The translations under genes and the position numbers were made by a program. The notes beneath the pieces are model-generated. The model did not search any database. It was not told where the DNA came from and was given only the letters and a program-made list of their open reading frames with translations. Source: Jaltomata sinuosa (lineage: Eukaryota; Streptophyta; Magnoliopsida; Solanales; Solanaceae). Taken from it: a DNA stretch of 64,000 bases. The stretch covers positions 310,001 to 374,000 of the forward strand of contig QJPP01001556.1 of assembly GCA_003996215.1 (NCBI GenBank). The letters are read 5' to 3'. Below are positions 45,782 to 56,010 of this stretch, one piece after another (within the stretch, counting starts at the first letter, position 1; each line of letters opens with the position of its first letter).

Positions 45782-48700
45782 TCACCAATTTTCATAAAAT
45801 AGAGTCTTCCCAGCCAAGTGGAGAGTCACGAGGGAAGTTGCGGCCCAGTTCTGCAACTTTTTGCCAGGCCTGACATCCCTGATCATGGATGCTTCGGGGA
45901 TTTTATCTTTTATAACATCACATTCCTTAAATATCTCTCCTATTTCATCCTCTAACCCGTCGCTTGGGGGACCAATACGCACCGGGAATGACTGATATAA
46001 GTGAGGGAGTGGCTTAGGCAGCCCTGGCTGCTTCTTCTCTTTAACTCTCGCCTTGTTCTCTCGGGCCACATACCCTAATCCATGCCTGGTCATCTGTCTG
46101 GAGATGCTCAAGGGTTCTGTCATACTATCGAAATTCTTTTCTAGACCGAGACCGGGCTCGTATCCACTTCTCAGCATCATAGTCGTGAGCATTTTATAGA
46201 TAGATGGCATGGAAATTTGAGGAGCAAGATCCTCTCCAGTGGCATTGACGATCTCTACGGTATATAAATTGCTTCCCCTCGGGACCTTTTTAATCACAGG
46301 GACACAACCATTAGGATGGCTCAAGTGACTTCCTTCTCCGTGGATCACCACTTCATGTTCCTCCCAAATGAAATTTACCATCTCGTGCAAATTTGATGGG
46401 ATGGATCCAGCTCCATGGATCCATGGTCTTTCCAAAAGCAAGTTATAATTGGTGGTGATATCTATGATTTGAAATTCTGTATAGAACTCGGCGGGTCCCA
46501 TTTGGATGTATAAGCTAACTTCTCCGATAGTGTCCCTTTGACCTCCGTCAAAAGCTCTGACGTTGACCCTGCTCTGGTGAATCTTTCCTAGATCATACTC
46601 CAACTGGGTGAGTGTGGACAATGGACAAATGTTTATCCCCGATCCATCATCAATCAATACTCTGTTCACAATCTTTTCTTGACTCTTGACTCTTGATAGT
46701 GATATGCATGGATTTTTTGTGCATCATGTCTTCAAAAGGCAACTCATCGTCACTGAAACAAATGCGGTGACCTCCTAGGACTCATCTTACCATGGCGGTC
46801 AGATTCTCTGCACTAGTACCTGTTGGTATATAAGCTTCATTCAGGACTCTGAGCAATGTGTGTCTGTGGTACTGAGAACTCATAAGTAATGCCCAAATAG
46901 AAATTTGGGCGGGGTTTTTCTCCAAATGCTTCACAATGGAGTACTCCTTTAACCGCATTCTTCTGCTTCACCTTCACTGATTGGTCTTTTCTGTTCGTCT
47001 TTCTTGTAAGCATCATTCGCCAGGTCGTCAGGGATATAACATCTTCCTGACCTTGTCATACCATGGGCTGTGGTGGCCTCAACTATGAATTCTTTTTCTG
47101 CTGGTACCCAAGCGAAAGCTTGCTAAGGTGCTGCCAACACAATGATTTGCGGCTTCTCTGTGATACTCAAGGCAGCCACAGACTTCTCCAAATCTTCTGG
47201 TTTTTTAGGACCAGCTGACACTATGGACTTGCTCGTAATCCAGTCTTCTTCTATCTTGATCATATTCACAGCGGCTCCTCCGTGATTCAAGAGTGGATTG
47301 TTGTTAACATTTGGTGGTGCTGTCTGCAATGTGACCACCCTTTGATCAATCGAATCCTGAATCTTATGCCTCAGGTTAATGCAATCTTCAGTACTGTGTC
47401 CGGCACCCCCAGGATGGTAAGCACAATGCCGATCGACTTTAAAGAAATGAGAGTCGGGATTTCTTGGGTTGGATGGAATGGGCTGAATAAATCTGATAGC
47501 CTTCAATCTCTCATACAACTGAGTTTTGGTTTCATCTAGCTGGGTAAAAGTTCGAGGAACTTTCTTTTCTCGATTAAGGAGAGGGAGGTTGGTATTAGTG
47601 GGAGGCGAAACCTGGCGATTGTTTTGGTTTTTGGGAGCCTTTTGATATACTTGAAAGTTTTGAGGAGGATCTTGGTAAGTGGTTTGCACATTTGGTTGTA
47701 GAGCTTGGTAAATGGGTTGCATATTTGGTTGTAGAGTTTGGTAAATAGGCTGAATATAGAAAATCGGTTAAGGGTTTTGGGGAGCTGGGGGAGGGTTTGT
47801 TGGAACAAGTGATTTTTTATGGTTGGCTCCAAAGGGCTTCTTTGGTTTCGTGCTAGGACTGGAAGATACCGAAGACACCTCTTCCCTCTTATTCCTAGGA
47901 AGTCCTGCCAATCCCGAGGAGGCTGAGGCCTTGGCAATCTTGCCACTATGAAGACCTTCTTCTACAATTTCACCAATCTTGACTAGGTCGGCAAACTTGG
48001 CTTTAACCGCTGATATCATTTTGTCATAAAATTCTGACTCTTGAGAGCGCATAAACACTGCGCTTATTTCTTCTTTGGTCATAGGAGGCTGAACTCTCGT
48101 CGTTTCCTTTCTCCACCGATAGGCGTAATCTCGAAAGTCCTCATTCGATTTCTGCCTGATGCGACCTAGAGAGTATCGATCCGGGACAACTTTCACATTA
48201 TATGAAAACCTTTAAGCGAAGTCTCTAGCTAGATCACTCCACCTGTACCACTTCTTCAATTCCTGCGAGGTGAACCATTCCAAAGACTCTCCGCTCAGAC
48301 TTCGATTGAAAAACCTTATTAACAGAGCGTCGTTCTTCTGGGCGCTGACCATTTAGTTACAATAGCTTCTCAAATGAGCCCCAAGATTCCCAACACCATT
48401 GAAGGTCTCAAACTTGGGAATCTTGAATCCATCTGGCAGGTCCATTTCTGGATGGACACAGAAATCATCGTAGTCATAGACCTTTTCATAGGACGAGCCT
48501 CGAAACTTTTTGATCCTGCCTATCTCCTCTTTCATTTGTGCCATGTCATACTCATGATTCTTCTCTGTGGCCCTTAACTCTTTCTCTTTCTCCTCGTAAT
48601 GATCAAGCTTGGGGCTTTCTGGGAGGGCAGTGTATGGTTCTACCATAGCATGAAAAACAGGAGGTGGAAGGTTCTGGACAGGTGGTGGCTGGACATGTTG

Positions 48701-49188
48701 AATTGCATTTGGGTATGTGGGGGTATAGTTGTGTGGGTTGGCGATATTAGGATGGTTATTCTGGGAGTTGTAGGTATTTGGTAGCGTATTTTAATAGTTT
48801 GGATGGAGGTTTTGTGGAAGGTAGGTACTTGGGTTGTTGCTATGGTTAGTGTGCTGGACAGGAGGAGTATGGATTTGATACGAGGATCCAATATGGAGAG
48901 GGTTATTGGAGAGAGGTTTGTTGGAAGGTCTAGGTGTGGAAGCAGGAGGCATATTTCTCGGTTGGTTCTCAGTTAATGGGGAATTGAGTGGAGGGATTTG
49001 GAGAGGGGCTTGGTAGTTACCCAGAGTTGGGGTATTAGAAGCAATAGCCAAGCTAGCCATATCTTTGGCATTCTGTACTTCTTCTTGCATCTTTTCCAAT
49101 TTTCTTGTAAGCTCTGCAATTATTTTGCTTGTTCAGTGATAACATTGTCTCTCACAGCCAAAGCGTTCTCTTCTTCACTATCAGTCAT
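45782..49188 (-). pseudogene. Ogre gag and aspartic protease
   Basis: gag starts at the ATG at 49188 (MTDSEEENALAVRDNVITEQ) with a coiled-coil N-terminus; a 1-base frameshift follows near 49125. A Pro/Asn-rich segment (49000-48650) precedes the retrotransposon gag core (FKIPKFETFNGVGNLGAHLR; RIRQKSNEDFRDYAYRWRKE). The knuckle CAYHPGGAGHSTEDC is near 47425. The protease is in the frame 46669-45782 (VLIDDGSGINICPLSTL, with the acidic active site as DDGSG), followed by a G-patch-like SGYEPGLGL. Stops near 48790, 48351 and 47767 and a messy 46670-47120 break the frame. Confidence 0.85.
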
Positions 49189-49837
49189 TTTCTCTTTAGA
49201 AAAGCGAATGTTAGAGGATGAATCCAGGTGTGCCTTTGAGCGGGTGAAGTAGGGATGTTCGGCCAGTTTTGTCAATACAAATCAGTTTCTATTACCTATT
49301 GAAGCAAAAATAACTCAAAGGCTGATATGTTAAATCCCGTTAGTGATAAGTAATACAAGATATCTGACTAGAAATAAACACATAAGAATTGTATTAAACA
49401 CATAAAAGTTACTTTCCATCAAGGCAAATTGATCCACGGGGTTATTTTGACTCAAAGTCTCGACGGACAGGATTTTGCCTATCGATTTTGGATAAGCAGA
49501 TTTTATTATGAAGGTTGACTTGTTGATCTTGTAGCATCTTTGTTTTGTCGTACCTTCTGAATTTTCTGACATCCTTGTAAAAGTGGGGAAATGAAAATTT
49601 ATTAAAGATAAGGGCCAGGCTTGGAAAGGCTGCGTATGTCTCTCACGAAGGAGAATTCAGGCCCTACGTAGTTCGAATGGGTAAAAGGGATATATTTGCA
49701 TTTCATTTCTTCCACTATCTCTTGATTACAAAGGAAAAAGTAAAAATGACAAAAGGAAATAACTACAATAACTTTGCTACTTTTAAAGCTTCTTTTGGAT
49801 AGTGGCGGGTCTTCCGGACTCTTCTCGATCTTCTTCT

Positions 49838-50800
49838 TCAAGGATAATATGGTGGAAACTCAATCTGGATCCTTCTTGCGTCTATGAGGTCTTCAAGGTC
49901 AATCCTGAAAGTGCGACAATTCTCTATGTCATGCCCTCCAGCTCCCGCATGGTAGAGGCATATTTCCTTGTAACTGCGCCAAGCCCGGGATATTTTTCCT
50001 GCCTTTCTTTTAATTGGCTCGATGATACCATCGTGGACTAGCTTGAAATTGATGTCTAGGTATGTATCGTAAAATATGGTGAAGTCATATTGGAAAATTA
50101 GGTCATTCTGAGTGATTGGCATTCCTGGCCTCACCCTATCGCAAATTAGTAGGGAGTGAGGTTCCCACATGTGACTAATTTGCCCACTGTTGATCATTTC
50201 ATGAATCCTAACCCTTAACATGGTGCATTCCTTGGTGGTGTGCCCCTTTTGGCATGGGTGGTAAGCGCACCTCTTTTGCTCATCCCTAGGGTTATACCAA
50301 AACCCAAGGGTTTGATCAGGCTGCAAGATTCCCTTTATTTTAGAGCTAGAAAGATGACTGAGCATGTAACAATTCTGGGCCTCCGACCATTCGCCCATGC
50401 GTGAGATTTGAGAGTGATCTTTCCTTATCTCGGCCTGAATCTAGTTTGCCAAATGGGATAATCCCTAATATTAGCCCAGTAATCTGAGTCGGTTGAAAGG
50501 CTGTATTTGTTCATCATTTTCTCCCACAGATTCTTCATCATTCCCTATGACTGATGCTGACCTCTTGAGTGACAATTGGTACTTTCGATCCGTTTGGTTG
50601 ATTTTTTCTTCTGTCTGAGCTATCCTTGTGTCAACATTGGCTATCCTTTCTTTGATAAGGGCTATCTCTTTATCCACTTCCGTGGACCTGGCTATCAACT
50701 TTCCTTCCATTTCCTTAGCTTTATTGATTTGTTCTTTCATTTCGTTGATTTCCTGATCGATCTCTTCCATTCTCTTGCGCATCATTTCTTCAGTGTCCAT
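49838..50800 (-). pseudogene. Ogre accessory ORF with coiled coil and two gag-like knuckles
   Basis: One continuous minus frame of 321 codons from the ATG at 50800, with three in-frame stops (50471 to 50435). Residues 1-80 form a coiled coil (MRKRMEEIDQEINEMKEQIN). The second half has CAYHPCQKGHTTKEC and CLYHAGAGGHDIENC, both with the spacing C-x2-H-x5-H-x4-C of the gag knuckle in this same element. Each is followed by a LRxxIxxxI-like helix. No protease or RT motif is present. It looks like a gag-derived extra ORF between ORF1 and gag. Function is unknown. Confidence 0.6.
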
Positions 50801-51305
50801 GACAAGTCAACCTTCCTGAGAGATAGGAGAGAAGTCCTTAGGCTTGCTAAAAGGGGTTTTGGATTTTCTGGGAAACTTGAGAAACTCGAGGAGTAATTTT
50901 GGTTGGACTTTGTGCTTGTGGTTGTTTTTTTACTTACAGTGTTCTAAAAATTAAAATAGGAGTGGATCAATTCATTCTTGATTTAGGCAACACACGTAGC
51001 ACATAATAATAATAATTATGATCACACAAGAGTATAATAGCCATATAGAGATGTCGCGTCCTAACTTGGGTGACCCTTTTGTGCCAAGGGTAGGCCTAGC
51101 GTATTTGAAGGAGATATATGCCTTTAAGTTAATTAATTACCCCCAAATATATGCTTTCCTTAATAATAAATAGAGACAAAGTTTTTACAACTAAATAGCA
51201 AATGGGGATACATTTTTTTAGGGAATGGGAAAATGCAAGAAATAAACGATCCCGCGCAGGGGATGAAAATGAGCAATCCTACGAGGGGGATGATGATAAA
51301 TAACT

Positions 51306-52911
51306 CTAACTCCTAGAAGGTCCTGCATCAGTCCACGATCTCTTGGCCTTGTCCACTTCATGCCATATGAAGTACCTATCTATAACCAAATGAGCTCCGG
51401 CCATCAGGGCCCTAATCCCGAAGTCCATCCCTCCTATGCTCTCGATTTGCCGACCCATGCGATCATCTAACTCGGTCAAATGATGTCTAGCATCTCCCAA
51501 CTCTTGCCTAGTCTGCTTCAATTCTTCTTTCAGATATTGTATGGTCATAGCATCTTCCTTGTGTCGTAAGTGGTGTGCCACTTCAGTCCTTGTGCATTGT
51601 TCTTGAAGCCTATGAAACCGGATTTGGTGCTCGGACTCAACATCAACCACATGATAAGGCACATTTGTCCCTGGTTCAATAGTCCCAGCAAGGTTCTTCT
51701 TCATCCACTCCTTATATGTCTCACTACATGGTGGTTCTAGCCTGTCTTCGGCCTTAGGCTCCTCAAACTTCTTTTGCTTCCACTCTCTACGAGCCATTTC
51801 CTTGAATGCCACCACATTATCCTTGTGATCAGTTATGAACTTAGCCATTTTGCCTACTTGGGGCATTTCTTGCTTTAAACCAAATTGCCTACGAACTCTA
51901 GCAGGGATAAGGCCTATAAGCACCAAGAAAGGCAGTGTCTTACTTCGAGTGATGTATTTTATCGGATGGAGATCTCTGATTACCCATTGAATGTTTTCAT
52001 CCTTTAAGCCACAAAACTGAGTGAACCAAAATCCTTGGTTGGGTCTTCGCTTGTATTTATTTATAGTGAGCCACATACCATGGGATGCAAAATTGTCCAA
52101 CCTCATCAAATAGTCCAATTCCTCGCTGTAAGAACATTTGAGTAGATGCTTGATCATCCACCACTGTAGAATTAAGTTACACCCTTGAAAGAATCATCCA
52201 CCTTCTTGGCATTTACCCAAAGCTCGATAAATATCCGTAAGTATCATGGGAGCTAGTGTATGAAATTTGACGAACGTCCCATATTTGATCCCATAGAAGA
52301 TGGAGTGTGTGACCATGACTACACTCGGATGGATAGTATTTTTTGTCCCTTGAGGAAATACCATAGTTCTGAGAAGGCATACGACAAATGCAAAGGCTCT
52401 TCGACTTTTCCACTCTTTTTCAGATTCAAACTCGTGGCCGAACTTCTTGAAAGTATTGTAGCATCCAAACCTATAGTATAACTTTCGAAGGGGTATGTTT
52501 GGTCCATCAATCTTTCCAAGTCAACTATCATCCTTGATAAAAAATGCTTCCTTAATTTGTTGTCGGTCCCATTCTTTTGGGAAGAGAATGTCCTTATCCG
52601 GCGACCTTCTCCTTTTATCACACATACCCACACTTTCGTAACTTGCAACTACTTCCTCGATGGTTGGGGTCAACTCCACACTCTCAAATTAAAAAAATCA
52701 TATTTTTATCGTCCCAAAAGGTGATCAAAACTTGGATCATTTTGGGCCACACCTTCATATTTATAAGGGAGGGTAAATATCCAATATGCTCTTGGATGAT
52801 CCTCTTATCGGTCTTGTTCATGCATTCCCACCAAACCTTTAGGAAGTCATCCGGCTTTGTTACCATTCGGAATCTTCTAGCGGGACACGGTAAGGCCATC
52901 CTATAAAACAA
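51306..52911 (-). pseudogene. Ogre ORF1 (DUF7745-like)
   Basis: The minus strand reads, in shifting frames, FLKVWWECMNKTDKRIIQEH and GYLPSLI. It continues with VELTPTIEEVVASYESVGMC, IDGPNIPLRKLYYRFGCYN and GTFVKFHTLAPMILTDIYRA. The last part (52157-51306) is open and ends with coiled-coil sequence (YLKEELKQTRQELGDARHHL). This order matches a plant-specific domain (DUF7745 as I recall it) seen in proteins encoded upstream of gag in Tat/Ogre elements. A frameshift at a T run near 52690, others near 52500, and a TGA near 52200 break it. Role in the element is unknown. Confidence 0.65.
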
Positions 52912-53471
52912 TTAAATTAAGTAAGATTCCCCCCCTCCCAGATGATAATGGATTAATTCAAATGGAATATACTCCTTCAAATTTAAATAAGTAAGAATGA
53001 TCGTCTGTAATTGACTCGTGGTCAATAGACGCAAGGTGATCTTTCTAATGGGCCCAATACCTCTAAGGTACTGGGTTGTCCTAGGCCAATGCCTAAAATT
53101 GGGTTTGGGTTTCGCTCTACCCTAGGCGTCTAGAGTGGGTTTTCTTTGAAATAGATCGGGTCCCAAGCAGACAACTTGGGTTGAAAATACGATAGCCATT
53201 GGACGCATGACGTACCCATAAACTATCGTATTTTTGAGAAAGTGTTATTTATAGCGAGAGGCCACGGGATCGTGAACCTCCCTAAAAATATAAATAAAAT
53301 CACATGCCATGTGGCGGAATATGCTATGAGATGCAATGGCAATATATTTGCGATAAATAAACACATAAGCAAATATCAATCAAAATTTACTAACTATTAC
53401 AATATTTCGAATAGTTAGTCACACAAAGTTAGTCAAAAATAGTTCAAATATTTGGTTAGAACCTAAATAAA
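52912..53471 (-). other. Ogre 5' leader
   Basis: Non-coding leader between the primer site and ORF1; no ORF or repeat of note. Confidence 0.6.
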
Positions 53472-53489
53472 TCCCAAGCGGAATCGCCA
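53472..53489 (-). promoter_or_regulatory. Ogre primer binding site
   Basis: Four bases after the 5' LTR the minus strand reads TGGCGATTCCGCTTGGGA. This fits the tRNA-Arg-type primer site reported for Ogre elements, with a few mismatches to the form I recall. Confidence 0.65.
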
Positions 53490-54958
53490 TTTCTGTTTTA
53501 TCCCTTTTTAGAATTTTGCTATTTAAAAGAAAATGGTTTTGACACTTAGAAATTATTTCAAAACTTGAGAGGAAACGTCAAAATAATTTTAAACAAATAG
53601 AGTCGCCACTTAATTTTTATAAAGAAATTAAGAAAACTTAAAAGAATTTCAAAGACTTAAAAACAAAAATAAATCTTTAAAATTAGAGAAAATGGGTAAG
53701 GGTTCAAGTAACGTCTTAAGAAGGGTTTTAAGGCACTTAAGAAAGTCAGGTTTAGAAAATGGTTGGCCAAAGAATAATTTTGGCTAACTTAAAAATGACT
53801 AAGTTTTGCAAGAGTTGAAATAAAAGATTTGAAATTTAAGAGGGAAGAAATGATTTGAACAAAAATGCTATCAATTAATTCAAAGCAAAATGACTACTTC
53901 AATTAAAGAAAATTCATTCTTTGAAAGATTCGAATTTAAGAAAGTTTAATTTAAAGCAAATTCCAAACAAAAAGGTTCTTAAAAGGTTCGAATTGAAAAG
54001 GTATCTTTTATTAAAGTATGGAAAATAAACCCGTATTTTGAAAGAATGATGTGAAATAAATTTAATTCAAGAAAAATTGATGAGAATCAAAAGTCGTTAA
54101 CTTTGAAAATCATTTCAACCAATTAAAGAATCTTTATTAAAGGATAATTTTTTAGAGATTTGAATAAATTCTAAGTGATTACAAATAATCAAAATTTGCA
54201 AGAAAGTAAGTAATTTGAAGAAATAGTTTAAAAGAGGAAAATTTATTCTACCCAATAATAACTTTTAACGAAGAGGTCAAGTTAAATAAACGAGAAAAAG
54301 ATTGAGACACTAATTTGACTAGTTTTGGCAGGCTTACAATAAAAACAAGTTTTAATAAGAAGAGAACATTTTTTCATGTCAAAGAAAAAATCTATTTTTT
54401 ATTATTTTAAAGGCACTTTGGTAAAAAAGTTTATTTTTATTCTATTTTTAACAAGACAATTTGATAAAAATATCTAAATAAAAGAGCTATGTAAAAGTAG
54501 AAATCAAAGATAAAATCGGAGTAGCAACTCTAGGGACTTTATTTAGATTAAATATTAGTTAATACAAATAATTTAAATAAAGTGTAAACAACATAAAACA
54601 CAGTAGTTTGGTGCCTAATTACATTTTTAATCAGTACTTTAAAATATTATATTTTTCCCGGTACTTTAAAAAGGAAAAACGTGTATCCTTTATTTTTTTC
54701 GTGTATCCTGGATATATATTACCTCCTCATTAATGGTAAATATGTTTCTATCAGGGCACTTTAAAAGGAAATAACAGATTTACAATTAATGAGGAGTAAA
54801 TCACGCCTCAATCAGTTACTAACGCATATGCAGTATCCTCGTCGCCTCAAACCACTGGAGAATTCAAATTTCAAACGCCCTATGAAGTAAAAATTCTCAT
54901 TCATCTCTCATCATTCAACGCTAATCTTGCAAAATCGTTGGTTCGTCGATTTACGCTA

Positions 54959-55417
54959 ATCTCTATCAACAATGTGAAAATCGTTGGTTCGCCGATTTAT
55001 GATGATGAGTTTGTTGTAGTTTTGGGGATAGATGATTTCTTCACCCAGAATTTCACTCGTCCAAATACAACCCGGAACCCGAATTTCAACCCGAGTTTGA
55101 CTTAGTGTATTAGGTTAGATCCATTTTCTCAGTTTTACGAGGTGTCGTTGTTGTTGAAATCAAAGGGTTATTTGATTATGTCTTCATTTCTGGAGTTACA
55201 ATTGATTGAATTTTTGGACAATCCGGGGTTGAAATTGACTGTATTTGCTTCAATGGACGATGCGATTGTTGGATTTTTCAGAGATTTCCCCGAGTATCAG
55301 TAGCTGTTTTTGAGGCATTTGTTGCCTTGTATACTGTACTGGAGTGATTTGAATGATATGGTAAATGAAAATGAGTTTAAGAACTATGTAAATGGGTTGA
55401 GTTTGAAGATAACAAAC
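54959..55417 (+). pseudogene. Captured fasciclin-like arabinogalactan protein fragment
   Basis: One + frame of about 153 codons reads VKIVGSPIYDDEFVVVLGID, the typical end of a fasciclin (FAS1) domain. A linker follows, then FSQFYEVSLLLKSKGYLIMS and NPGLKLTVFASMDDAIVGFF, the start of a second FAS1 domain with the H1-like 'LTVFA..D' motif. Two TAG stops (after NPSLT near 55104, and at 55301) break the frame. The gene family (FLA) encodes secreted cell-wall adhesion proteins. This piece has no start codon or signal peptide and is a relic inside the transposon. Confidence 0.65.
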
Positions 55418-55456
55418 ATACTGTATTAAGGATACATGTTACCAACATCTCAAAAA

Positions 55457-56010
55457 AGCAGGTAGCATTAGTATTGGATACACGTTAACATGAATTAACC
55501 CTGAATACATGTAACATTAGATTAACTTACACTATTATCCCTGTATACGTATTACATTGTTTTGATGTGAACTTTAAATTAACAAAAGATATACATTTAC
55601 AACTCAGAGAGATATAGGTATACTTGGATACATGGAAAAATAACCCAGGATACATGGTAACAAGTTGAGGATATACCTAATCAACAAACCCCAAAACCAG
55701 ATAACAAAACCCCCCAAGTTAACCCAGATGATTGAATACAAGCAGGTAGCATTAGTATTGGATACACGTTAACATGAATTAGCCCTGGATACATGTAACA
55801 TTAGATTAGCTTACACTTACATTATTTTGATGTGAACTTTAAATTAACAAAAGATATACATTTACAACTCAGAGAGATATAGGTATACTTGGATACATGA
55901 AAAAATAACCCAGGATACATGATAACAAGTTGAGGATACACCTAATCAACAAACCCCAAAACCAGATAACAAAATCCCCCAAGTTAACCCAGATGATTGG
56001 ATACATGTTA
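55457..56010. repeat. ~284-bp tandem duplication in the Pack-MULE
   Basis: Copies start GCAGGTAGCATTAGTATTGG at 55458 and 55742 and run through ACCCCAAAACCAGATAACAA. The second lacks a short block near 55820. Both are rich in GGATACATG-type words. Confidence 0.85.
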
